The position numbers and the translations under genes are program-made. A DNA stretch of 64,000 nt from Rhodococcoides fascians A25f (GTDB lineage: Bacteria > Actinomycetota > Actinomycetes > Mycobacteriales > Mycobacteriaceae): NCBI RefSeq assembly GCF_000760935.2, contig NZ_CP049744.1, positions 4,495,501-4,559,500 on the forward strand, read 5' to 3'. Of the stretch, positions 1-7,895 are shown piece by piece. Each line of letters starts with the position of its first letter. Position 1 is the stretch's first letter. Below the pieces are notes generated by a model. It searched no databases. It was not told where the DNA came from and saw only the letters and a program-made list of their open reading frames with translations.

Positions 1-966
1 TCCGGCGGCGAGATGCAGCGCCTGGCCGTGGCCGCGGCCCTGGCCCGCCGTCCCGCCCTGCTCATTGCCGATGAGGCAACCGCCATGATCGACGCTGCCG
101 GCCGCGAGCATCTGGTCTCGCTCCTCGCCGAACTACCTCGCAGACACGGCATGTCGGTCGTGCTCGTCACCCACCATGTCTCCGAAACCGTTGCCGCAGA
201 TCGCGTCGTACATCTGCACGAGGGGTATCAGGTACAGCACGACTCGGGGTGGATGCAACCGAATACTGCAAATGCTGCTGTACTGCACGACAATTCGAGC
301 CAACGCCTGCTCGAAGTAGCCGACGTTCGGCACACCTACAACCGTCGCACTCCCTGGGCGCAGGCCGCACTGAACGGGGTCGATATCACCGTCAAGCGTG
401 GTGAAGGAGTTCTCGTTCTCGGCGGAAACGGCTCGGGTAAGTCCACTCTCGCCTGGATCATGGCCGGACTCACCGGCCCGACAAAGGGCACCGCACAGCT
501 CGACGGCAAGGCCATGACCACCCGGGTGGGCGACGTCGGACTGGCATTCCAGCATTCCCGCCTACAGTTGCAGCGCCGCACCGTCTCCGAGGACATCGCC
601 GCGGCAGCCGGGCCCGAAACCGGTTCTGCCACAGTCTCGGCCGCCATGGATGCGGTCGGCCTCGACAGGTCCCTTGCTGCCCGCGAGATCGATTCGCTCA
701 GCGGTGGTCAGATGCGACGCGTCGTGCTGGCCGGGCTCATTGCGCGTCGGCCTCGCGTGCTGGTTCTCGACGAGCCTCTGGCCGGACTCGATCCACCCGG
801 CCGCGACGACATCATCGGCGTTCTCGCCGGACTACGTGAACGCGGCGTCGGGATCGTCGTCATCTCACACGATGCGGACGGCATGGACACCGTCTGCAGC
901 CGCACCATCACGATGTCCGACGGCCACATCGTCTCCGACTCGATCCTGGGGAGTGTGCTCTCGTGA
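1..966 (+). CDS. ECF transporter ATPase, two fused ATP-binding domains (5' partial)
   Basis: Energising subunit of an energy-coupling-factor importer (EcfA/CbiO type), which hydrolyses ATP on the cytoplasmic face to drive vitamin or metal uptake. The frame is open at base 1, so the N-terminal half is cut. The first visible codons are the SGGE signature of domain 1, followed by Walker B LLIADEAT. Domain 2 is complete: Walker A GGNGSGKST near codon 141, signature LSGGQ near codon 233, and Walker B VLVLDEP near codon 252. Its stop overlaps the GTG start of the EcfT gene by 4 bp, so the two are translationally coupled. The substrate-binding S component is expected upstream, outside the window, so the substrate cannot be named. 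Confidence 0.9.
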   Translation, partial: SGGEMQRLAVAAALARRPALLIADEATAMIDAAGREHLVSLLAELPRRHGMSVVLVTHHVSETVAADRVVHLHEGYQVQHDSGWMQPNTANAAVLHDNSSQRLLEVADVRHTYNRRTPWAQAALNGVDITVKRGEGVLVLGGNGSGKSTLAWIMAGLTGPTKGTAQLDGKAMTTRVGDVGLAFQHSRLQLQRRTVSEDIAAAAGPETGSATVSAAMDAVGLDRSLAAREIDSLSGGQMRRVVLAGLIARRPRVLVLDEPLAGLDPPGRDDIIGVLAGLRERGVGIVVISHDADGMDTVCSRTITMSDGHIVSDSILGSVLS

Positions 967-1700
967 CCACCGTCGTACTGCGTCAGGTCCCCCGACTCTC
1001 GCCGATCCATCGGCTGTGGGCCGGCACCAAACTCGTCGTCGTCCTGCTCCTCAGTGTCACTCTCGTGGTGGCACCGACGTGGCCCGCGCTCGGAATCGTG
1101 TTCGGACTGTTGGTGATCGCCGCTATCGTTGCGCACGTTCCGATCACGGCGCTGCCGCGTCCACCGTGGTGGATCTGGGCATTGTTCGGCGTCGGAGCCT
1201 TGATCAATCTGCCGATCGGCAGCGCAGCAGTGCTGGTGTACCTGCGCGCGACGCTCTTCGTCTTCGTGCTGCTCGGTGCCTCGATGATGATCGGCTGGAC
1301 CACCTCGATGAGTGACATAGCCCCGGCCGTCTCGAAACTCGGCGCACCCCTGAAGAAGCTGAAACTGCCGGTCGACGAGTGGGCGATCGCCGTGGCGTTG
1401 AGCCTGCGATCGCTTCCGCTGTTGATCGAAGAGATGCGAACCCTCAACGCGGCCCGACGCCTTCGCCCCAAGCCCGTTGTCAACAGTGCCTCGGACAATT
1501 CGCTGGTCGACATCGTCACGACGGTCATGTCGGTGGCCATCCGACGGGCCGACGAGATGGGTACGGCCATCACCGCGCGCGGCGGCACCGGGATGATCAC
1601 CGCCACCGACTCTCGCTTCAAGGCCTCGGACGCGCTGACACTGGCCGTGGTGACAGTGGCCTGCGCCGCAGCCATCGCCATCAGCTTCCTGTGGGGCTGA
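963..1700 (+). CDS. ECF transporter transmembrane component EcfT (CbiQ family)
   Basis: Membrane scaffold of the ECF importer, coupling the ATPase to an S component. The 245-aa product has hydrophobic segments at about residues 22-60, 68-112 and 222-243. The central cytoplasmic region carries the two short Ala-Arg motifs EcfT uses to contact the ATPases: AARR at 163-166 and ARGG at 205-208. The GTG start overlaps the ATPase stop. The gene ends 3 bp before the convergent stop of the next gene, leaving no room for a separate terminator. Confidence 0.85.
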   Translation: MTTVVLRQVPRLSPIHRLWAGTKLVVVLLLSVTLVVAPTWPALGIVFGLLVIAAIVAHVPITALPRPPWWIWALFGVGALINLPIGSAAVLVYLRATLFVFVLLGASMMIGWTTSMSDIAPAVSKLGAPLKKLKLPVDEWAIAVALSLRSLPLLIEEMRTLNAARRLRPKPVVNSASDNSLVDIVTTVMSVAIRRADEMGTAITARGGTGMITATDSRFKASDALTLAVVTVACAAAIAISFLWG

Positions 1701-1703
1701 AGG

Positions 1704-3356
1704 CTATTCGCCCGCGAGGCGCTCGGTGCGAGAGTTCAACGCCTTCACGAACACATCGGGGATGTCTCGCGGATCCTCGGCGATGTAGCTCGTACCACCC
1801 GTGACCGCTGAAATCTGTTGCAGTGCAACGGGGTCTGCATCGCTGGTGACGCCTACCGTGATGATAACGATGGGGCGCACCGGATCCTGTTCCTTCTGCA
1901 ACGTGTCGAGCAACTGGTCGAGACCGATGCTGCCCTCGTCGTCGTTGGACCCGTCGGTCAAGATGATGACGCTGTTGACGTAGTTCGGGTCGTAGCCCTC
2001 CTTGACCCGGCGGAATGCGGCCAGAGTGGTGTCGTACAGCCCGGTTCCGCCTCCGACCAGAGCAGGTAGACCACGAATGGAGTCGAGGATCGCCTGGCGC
2101 TGCGGCTTACCGTCGACCGTGTTGCTCACCGGACCGAGCGGCACCAGTTCTCGATAATCCTGTTTCCCACCACCGAGTCCGATCGAGAAAGCCCACAGAC
2201 CCATCTGGGTCTGGTCACTGAACAGATCGTTGGCACCGACCGATGCATCGACAGTCAACGCGATACGAGTCGAGTCACCCGATTTCGCGGCCATCGAACC
2301 GGAGACGTCCTCGACGACGAGGGTGCGCAACGGCAGCGCGAGTACGGCCCAATCTCGCAGTGTCGTCTCGATGGACAGGGGGTTCTTGATCTCCAGCGAG
2401 GCAACGGATCCGACACCCTTGCCGTCGGGCAGTGGGGTGCCGCTCGCGGTACGGAAGCCGGCCGCGACAAGCGTGTCGGTGGCCGACTGGGTGGCCAGGA
2501 CCGAGGCCAATGCCGCTCCGGCTTCCTTGACACGGTCGTAGTCGGGCCCGGCCGGAGCGGTCACCGCCAACGGATAGTTGAGGAAGTAGCTGCCGGTCGG
2601 CGGAACCGACTCGGTGAGCGCCGCGCCCGGGTTGTCCGCCTCGTAGGCGAGCAACGCCTGTTCGGTAGCCACGCTGGTGCCACCCTCGGCGGCCACCTGG
2701 GCCACGAGATCCGGGGTGTCGTGGGGCGCGTCGGCAATCCGTCCGAAGTCCTGCGCCATGGGTACCAACGCTGCGGACACGGCCTTGGCATCCGAGATCG
2801 CGACCTCGGATTCGGCAAGCGCGCCGAGAATGGCCGCGTTCGACGCACTGCTGGTGAGAGGATCACCGATGCGTTGCCCGGGAAGTTGCAACACGCTGAG
2901 CCACGTATCGGTGACCGGCACCGCATCGGATTTCGACACCAGAACGGGCAGCGTGTTCGCGACGGACGTCTTGGCCAGCTCGGGCAGAGCACCGGTCGAG
3001 CGCAGGGTCTTGAGCAGCCACAGCGTCGAATCCGGGATCCACAGGTCCGGGCGGTTCTCGGTGCCCGCGATCTCCGTCGCGGTGTCGGTGGGACGCTCGG
3101 AGCGGACATCGAAGTTCACGCACCCACGATCGAACTCGTCGGCCCGAGAGACGATCTGCTGCACCGGCTCGGCGATGGAGGCGTCAACCGCGAGCGAGAC
3201 GGTGTCGAGGGAATCGCAGGAATCCGCACCGGATGCACGGACGGCCTGGACGCCGAACCAGCCGCCCGCCGCGACCACGACTACCGCGAGCGCAGCTGCG
3301 CCCCAGGTCACGACAGGACTGAACCTACGACTGCTGCCGCTGTGACGTCCCGACAT
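1704..3356 (-). CDS. membrane-anchored substrate-binding plus VWA domain protein (copy 1)
   Basis: A 550-aa protein with one N-terminal membrane anchor (about residues 17-38), so the rest probably faces the cell envelope. Residues about 45-335 resemble a type 2 periplasmic solute-binding fold (LWIPDS near 106, TGSYFLNYPLAV near 254). The C-terminal 200 residues are a von Willebrand factor A domain. It has a complete MIDAS metal site: D350-x-S352-x-S354, T438 in GGGTGLYDT, and D468 in LTDGS. The family has no settled function; VWA domains bind protein or ligand through a divalent metal. It is followed on the same strand by nothing else and preceded by a paralogue 104 bp upstream, so the pair arose by tandem duplication. 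Confidence 0.8.
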   Translation of the reverse strand: MSGRHSGSSRRFSPVVTWGAAALAVVVVAAGGWFGVQAVRASGADSCDSLDTVSLAVDASIAEPVQQIVSRADEFDRGCVNFDVRSERPTDTATEIAGTENRPDLWIPDSTLWLLKTLRSTGALPELAKTSVANTLPVLVSKSDAVPVTDTWLSVLQLPGQRIGDPLTSSASNAAILGALAESEVAISDAKAVSAALVPMAQDFGRIADAPHDTPDLVAQVAAEGGTSVATEQALLAYEADNPGAALTESVPPTGSYFLNYPLAVTAPAGPDYDRVKEAGAALASVLATQSATDTLVAAGFRTASGTPLPDGKGVGSVASLEIKNPLSIETTLRDWAVLALPLRTLVVEDVSGSMAAKSGDSTRIALTVDASVGANDLFSDQTQMGLWAFSIGLGGGKQDYRELVPLGPVSNTVDGKPQRQAILDSIRGLPALVGGGTGLYDTTLAAFRRVKEGYDPNYVNSVIILTDGSNDDEGSIGLDQLLDTLQKEQDPVRPIVIITVGVTSDADPVALQQISAVTGGTSYIAEDPRDIPDVFVKALNSRTERLAGE

Positions 3357-3460
3357 CGACTTCGCCCCCTACTTCGACCCCCGACACGCCTCTGCGCCAC
3401 GGTTACTCCGCACTACCCCAGGTGACGGAGAGCACGCGGCGCACAGCATAGCCGCTCCCG

Positions 3461-5116
3461 TCACCGACCGGAACGGCTCCTCAGCGCATTCACGAAGACA
3501 TTCGGGATTTCGGCCGGATTTCGCGCAACGAAGCTCGAACCACCGGTAGCAGCCGAAATTTGCTGCAGCACACCGGCATCGGCGTCGTCGGTGATGCCGA
3601 TGGTGACGATGACGACCGGCTTGGACGGGTCCTGCTCGGCGCGCAGAGTCGACAACAGCTCGTCGAGCGAGATGCTGTCCGGATCCTCGTTGGTGCCGTC
3701 GGTGAGGATGATGACACTGTTCACGGCATCGGGGTCGTATCCCTCCTGCACGGTACGGAACGCTGCCAACGTGGTGTCGTAGAGGCCAGTACCGCCCCCG
3801 ACCAGCGAAGGAAGGGTTCGAGTCTGCTGCAGCAGCACCTCGCGCTGAGTGGTGTTGCCGACCTTCTCGTCCATGCGCCGGATCGGTGCCAGCTCTTTGT
3901 AGTCCTGGCTGCCGCCGCCGAGTCCGATCGAAAATGCCCACAATCCCATCGACGCGTTGTCGGGGAACAGGCGATTGCCGGTCTCGCTGGCCTGCACCGT
4001 CATGGCGATGCGCGTGTTCGCACCGGCGCTGTAGTTCATCGATCCGGAGACGTCTTCCATCACCAATGCCCGCGAGGGAAGCGCCAGCACCTGATACTGC
4101 TTCAGCGTCGACTCGGCGGCCTGCTGATCGGCAATCGTCAGGGGCGTCACCTCCCCGATCCCACGATCGGAATCCAACACTGCATTGTCCGCGGAGCGCA
4201 GGGGTGCATTGTCCGCGGAGCGGAACCCGTCCTCGGACAACGCCTGTTGGCCTTGCTCGGATTCGATGGCCGCCGCCAGAGCCGTGCCGACGGACTTCGC
4301 GGCCTCGTGTCGGTCGCCTGCAGGCTCGGTCACGGCCAACGGAAAGTTCAGGAAGATGCTGCCCGTCGGCGGTACCGTCGCACCGAGATTGTTGTCGTTG
4401 TCGATCTGGTACTGCAGGAAGGTCTGCTCCGAGACCACGGCAACTCCGCCGTCGGCGACCACGTCGTCCAGACGAGCATTCGGATCGGCCTCACCGCGGG
4501 TCGCGGCCTGAGCCTGTGCGATGGGCACGAGCGCCGCCGAGACCGAGTCGAGGGCCTTCTCGTCCGATCCGGCCTCGGCCACCGCGCCCAGGATCGCCGC
4601 GTCGGACATGGTGTTGGTCAACGGGTTTCCGATACGCAGGCCTTCGAGTTTCAAGGCAGTGAGCCACGTGTCGAAGAAAGGCACCTCGTCCTTGCGGGCA
4701 GCGAGCACCGCCGGGGTACTGGCCACCGACTGACTCGCGAGGTCGATCAGCGACGCGGTGGACCGGACGGTCTTGCCGACCCACAGCGACGAATCCGGAA
4801 TCCAGAGAGAGGGAACATCGGCACCCTTGGCCACCGCGGCCGAGACCTGACCCGATTCGCTCGCGGTCACGTCGATCCGAGCGCACTCCAGATCCTCTGC
4901 GGACGTGCCGTCGACGATCTTCTGCAGCACCGGCGCGATCGCGGGGTCCGCGGCCAACGAGTAGGACGCGGGGTCGCCGCATTCGGAACCGAAGGCCTTC
5001 TGTGCAACGACCACGCCGCCTGCGACCACGACGAGGAGGGCAACGGCAATCACGCCGTACTTCACCAGTCCCCTACTGCTCGTCGTGGACGACGAAGCAC
5101 TGTGCCTACCGGGCAT
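3461..5116 (-). CDS. membrane-anchored substrate-binding plus VWA domain protein (copy 2)
   Basis: A 551-aa paralogue of the downstream gene with the same layout: an N-terminal anchor (about residues 20-40), a solute-binding-like domain containing LWIPDSSLW and TGSIFLNFPLAV, then a VWA domain with MIDAS motif DVSGS and LTDGT. The two proteins are alike throughout but not identical, so they probably do related, non-redundant jobs. A 24-bp in-frame duplication just before the VWA domain (see the separate repeat) is absent from copy 1. The ATG start has a short basic N-terminus (MPGRHSASSS) parallel to MSGRHSGSSR of copy 1, which supports both starts. Confidence 0.8.
   Translation of the reverse strand: MPGRHSASSSTTSSRGLVKYGVIAVALLVVVAGGVVVAQKAFGSECGDPASYSLAADPAIAPVLQKIVDGTSAEDLECARIDVTASESGQVSAAVAKGADVPSLWIPDSSLWVGKTVRSTASLIDLASQSVASTPAVLAARKDEVPFFDTWLTALKLEGLRIGNPLTNTMSDAAILGAVAEAGSDEKALDSVSAALVPIAQAQAATRGEADPNARLDDVVADGGVAVVSEQTFLQYQIDNDNNLGATVPPTGSIFLNFPLAVTEPAGDRHEAAKSVGTALAAAIESEQGQQALSEDGFRSADNAPLRSADNAVLDSDRGIGEVTPLTIADQQAAESTLKQYQVLALPSRALVMEDVSGSMNYSAGANTRIAMTVQASETGNRLFPDNASMGLWAFSIGLGGGSQDYKELAPIRRMDEKVGNTTQREVLLQQTRTLPSLVGGGTGLYDTTLAAFRTVQEGYDPDAVNSVIILTDGTNEDPDSISLDELLSTLRAEQDPSKPVVIVTIGITDDADAGVLQQISAATGGSSFVARNPAEIPNVFVNALRSRSGR
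4181..4222. repeat. 24-bp-period in-frame tandem duplication inside VWA gene copy 2
   Basis: The 18-mer TGCATTGTCCGCGGAGCG occurs at 4181-4198 and again at 4205-4222. On the coding strand this adds eight residues, reading RSADNAPL then RSADNAVL. It lies in the linker between the solute-binding and VWA domains. Confidence 0.85.
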
Positions 5117-5188
5117 GACATGACCTCTCCGTAGCGAGCGAGAGGGAGAAGATCGTCCGCCCCGCCGTTCGGTTCGCCAGATACTACG

Positions 5189-5620
5189 TCAGGCGTAGAT
5201 CTTGACGAACGTCTTCAACGAGTTCTCGATGTCGCCCTTGAGTGCACGGGCCACGCCGGAACCGATCGGACCGAACAGCGGTGCGCCGCCCAGATTGATG
5301 TCGATGGTGATCTCGGAACCGTCGCCCTTGGATTTCACGGACATGTTCAATCCGATCTTGACACCGCCCTTGCCGTTGCCCTTGAGCTCGAGCTTCTTGG
5401 GTGGATCGTAGGACTCGATCTTCCAGGACACCCGGTTGCGCATACCCTTCACGCTGGCGATCGAGTCGAGGGTGGTGCCGACGGCAAGCTGCTCGGGCAG
5501 CTCCCCCCGCCACGCCTCGTGGATGGAGAGCCACTGCTCGTACCCGGACAGATCGGACGCGTGCTCCCACGTCTGCTCGGGGGTCAGTGGGACGTCGAGG
5601 GAAACCTTCAGCTTGGCCAC
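5189..5620 (-). CDS. SRPBCC-fold protein, Rv0910 (toxin) family
   Basis: A 143-aa START/SRPBCC-fold protein beginning MAKLKVSLDVPLTPEQTW. Remembered similarity to M. tuberculosis Rv0910 is strong across the length: the ASDLSGYEQWLSIH, KGMRNRVSW and LGGAPLFGPIG segments align in order. Rv0910 is described as the toxin partner of the Rv0909 antitoxin. Here the Rv0909-like gene lies about 9.3 kb away at 14901-15089, with transporters and a two-component system in between. It could also be a lipid-binding SRPBCC protein without toxin activity. The gene stands alone between the VWA pair and a hairpin that ends the neighbouring symporter operon. Confidence 0.75.
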   Translation of the reverse strand: MAKLKVSLDVPLTPEQTWEHASDLSGYEQWLSIHEAWRGELPEQLAVGTTLDSIASVKGMRNRVSWKIESYDPPKKLELKGNGKGGVKIGLNMSVKSKGDGSEITIDINLGGAPLFGPIGSGVARALKGDIENSLKTFVKIYA

Positions 5621-5642
5621 AGCAGGGATGGTAACCGCTGAA

Positions 5643-5686
5643 CGAGAAGTGCCCGTGTGAGGCCTTGCTCACACGGGCACTTCTCG
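5643..5686. terminator. long perfect hairpin after the symporter operon
   Basis: Arms CGAGAAGTGCCCGTGTGA (5643-5660) and its exact complement (5669-5686) form an 18-bp stem around the 8-nt loop GGCCTTGC. It lies 17 bp beyond the stop of the minus-strand symporter, where a terminator belongs. No U-tract follows on either strand. Confidence 0.7.
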
Positions 5687-5703
5687 ACGCGTCTACAGGT
5701 GTA

Positions 5704-7335
5704 CTAGTGCGCGCTGGCCTTCTCCGCACCGATGCCGGTGAGGGAGCGAACCTCCATTTCGGCCTGCTTGTCGGTGTTCTCGGTGTCCTTCGAGATCAGT
5801 GTTCCGACGATGCCGAGGATGAATGCCAGCGGGATCGACACGATGCCCGGGTTGGAGAGCGGGAACCAGGCGAAGTCCGAGCCGGGAATCATCGACGTCG
5901 GCGATCCGGAGACGGCCGGGGAGAAGACGATCAGCACGATCGTCGAGATCAGGCCTCCGTACATGCTGAACAGTGCGCCGGTGGTGGTGAAGCGACGCCA
6001 GAACAGCGAGTACAGGATGGTCGGCAGGTTCGCGGCCGCCGCGACGGCGAACGCGAGTGCCACCAGGAAGGCGATGTTCTGCCCGTTGGCGAGGATGCCG
6101 AGGCCGATGGCCAGGATGCCGATGACGACGGCCGTGATGCGCGAGACCTTGACCTGCTTCTTGTCGTCGACCTTGCCCTTCTTGATGACGCTCGCATAGA
6201 TGTCGTGAGCGAACGACGCCGACGCGGTGATCGTCAGACCGGCGACCACGGCGAGGATGGTCGCGAAGGCGACCGCCGAGATGACGCCGAGCAGAATGAC
6301 GCCGCCGAGCTCGAACGCCAACAGCGGAGCCGCGGAGTTCTGACCGCCGGCCGAGGCCAGGATGCGGTCGGGTCCGACGATCGCCGCGGCGCCGTAGCCG
6401 AGCACCAGGGTGAACAGGTAGAACGCACCGATGAGCGCGATGGCCCACACGACGCTGCGACGAGCTTCCTTGGCGGTGGGCACCGTGTAGAAGCGCATCA
6501 GCACGTGCGGCAGACCTGCAGTGCCGAGCACGAGTGCGATACCGAGCGAGAGGAAGTTGATCTTGGAGGTGGCACTGCCGCCGTACTGAGCACCGGGCTC
6601 GATGACATCGCGCGCTGCGACGGCGTCGCTGGCCGACGAGGACACCATGGCCTGTGCGCTACCGAGCAGCTCGGAGAAGTTCAGGCCGAACTTGGCAAGC
6701 ACGAGCACGGTCATGAATGCGGCACCGGCGATGAGCAGAACGGCCTTGATGATCTGCACCCAGGTGGTGCCCTTCATGCCGCCGATGAGGACGTACGCGA
6801 TCATCAGCACACCGACGATGGCGATGACGATGGACTGCCCGGTGCGGTCGGAGATGTCGAGCAACAGTGCGACGAGTCCGCCGGCACCTGCCATCTGGGC
6901 GAGCAGGTAGAACAGCGAGACGGTCAGGGTGGACAACGCGGCCGCGGTGCGGACCGGGCCTTGCTTCAGCCGGAAGCTCAGCACGTCTGCCATGGTGAAT
7001 TTGCCGGTGTTCCTGAGCAACTCGGCAACCAGAAGCAGGGCGACGAGCCAGGCGACGAGGAAGCCGATGGAGTACAGGAAGCCGTCGTAGCCGTAGACCG
7101 CGATGGCACCGGCGATACCGAGAAAGCTTGCCGCCGAGAGGTAGTCGCCGGCGATGGCGACGCCGTTCTGCGGCCCGGAGAATCCGCCACCTGCGGTGAA
7201 GAACTCCGCAGAGGTCGCGTTCTTCTTCGATGCGCGAATGACGACGGCCATCGTGATGATGACGAACGCGCCGAAGATCGCGATGTTGACGAGTGGTTCG
7301 CCGACGGTGGTGCTTGCTGCTTGCGCGAGGATCAT
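5704..7335 (-). CDS. sodium:solute symporter, monocarboxylate/acetate type (ActP/MctC-like)
   Basis: A 543-aa member of the SSS family with about 13 membrane spans, starting with an outside-facing N-terminus. The ActP/MctC subfamily imports acetate, propionate or pyruvate with a cation. Support comes from the motif region GVAIAGDYLSAASFLGIAG near residue 60, the GGMKGTTWVQIIKAVLL segment, and the partner gene. The ATG overlaps the stop of an upstream DUF485 gene by 4 bp, the arrangement known for MctC of Corynebacterium. The exact substrate is inferred, not shown. An 18-bp hairpin follows the stop. Confidence 0.85.
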   Translation of the reverse strand: MILAQAASTTVGEPLVNIAIFGAFVIITMAVVIRASKKNATSAEFFTAGGGFSGPQNGVAIAGDYLSAASFLGIAGAIAVYGYDGFLYSIGFLVAWLVALLLVAELLRNTGKFTMADVLSFRLKQGPVRTAAALSTLTVSLFYLLAQMAGAGGLVALLLDISDRTGQSIVIAIVGVLMIAYVLIGGMKGTTWVQIIKAVLLIAGAAFMTVLVLAKFGLNFSELLGSAQAMVSSSASDAVAARDVIEPGAQYGGSATSKINFLSLGIALVLGTAGLPHVLMRFYTVPTAKEARRSVVWAIALIGAFYLFTLVLGYGAAAIVGPDRILASAGGQNSAAPLLAFELGGVILLGVISAVAFATILAVVAGLTITASASFAHDIYASVIKKGKVDDKKQVKVSRITAVVIGILAIGLGILANGQNIAFLVALAFAVAAAANLPTILYSLFWRRFTTTGALFSMYGGLISTIVLIVFSPAVSGSPTSMIPGSDFAWFPLSNPGIVSIPLAFILGIVGTLISKDTENTDKQAEMEVRSLTGIGAEKASAH

Positions 7336-7682
7336 CGCTTCGCTCCCTGGGAGGCTTCCATCTCGGCGCGCAAGGCTGCGGCGCGAGGATCGAGTTCACG
7401 GTTGGCGAACTTCACGTAGATGCCGGTGATGGCGAACGTCGTGACGAACTGGCCGAGGCCGAGCAGTAGGCCGACATTGATGTTGCCCCACACCTTGGTC
7501 GACATGAAGTCGACGGCGTAAGTGCTCAGCAGCACGTAGATGACGTACCAGACCAGGAAGAACCCGGCCATCGGGAACACGAAGCTACGCAGGCGACGTC
7601 GGAGTTCCTGGAACTCGGGACTGGCCTGCATGTCGACGAACGCTTGCGCGTCCGGTGGCGAATTGGTTTCCGGTGCGGTCAC
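7332..7682 (-). CDS. DUF485 membrane protein, symporter partner
   Basis: A 116-aa small membrane protein with two hydrophobic spans (about residues 34-57 and 66-92). DUF485 proteins are routinely encoded just upstream of acetate/monocarboxylate symporters and are thought to be accessory subunits. The start is GTG (VTAPETNSPPDA), chosen because AGGAG lies 6 nt upstream on the coding strand. It is translationally coupled to the symporter. The probable promoter is in the 213-bp gap upstream, which also holds two copies of a dispersed repeat. Confidence 0.85.
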   Translation of the reverse strand: MTAPETNSPPDAQAFVDMQASPEFQELRRRLRSFVFPMAGFFLVWYVIYVLLSTYAVDFMSTKVWGNINVGLLLGLGQFVTTFAITGIYVKFANRELDPRAAALRAEMEASQGAKR

Positions 7683-7830
7683 CTTGGACTCCTGAAGTAG
7701 ATGTGAGCTCTAGCTGAGTCGGAACAGTAATGAGAGTCAGGTCACAAAATCAGGAGGTGGCATCGATCACACGGCGGGCTGCGGGAGTGTGCGACGAGCG
7801 GTCGAGAATGGCAGATGAGCGGCGGCGGCG

Positions 7831-7853
7831 GGAGTGGAGCCTGCGGAATGACC
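7831..7853. repeat. dispersed intergenic repeat, copy 1
   Basis: GGAGTGGAGCCTGCGGAA followed by TGACC. It matches copy 2 (7862-7884) except for one base. A third copy is in the opposite orientation at 38281-38303. It sits in the gap between the two symporter transcription units. Confidence 0.75.
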
Positions 7854-7861
7854 CAACGAGT

Positions 7862-7884
7862 GGAGTGGAGCCTGCGGAACGACC
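7862..7884. repeat. dispersed intergenic repeat, copy 2
   Basis: GGAGTGGAGCCTGCGGAA followed by CGACC, spaced 31 bp from copy 1. It ends 11 bp before the stop codon of the minus-strand symporter at 7896, so it lies in that gene's 3' untranslated region. Confidence 0.75.
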
Positions 7885-7895
7885 AGAAGACGCAG

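Noticed and set aside
5665..7419. 584-codon open frame opposite the acetate-type symporter
   Set aside because: Low-complexity Asp/Gly/Arg/His composition typical of an antisense frame; the symporter on the minus strand is unambiguous.
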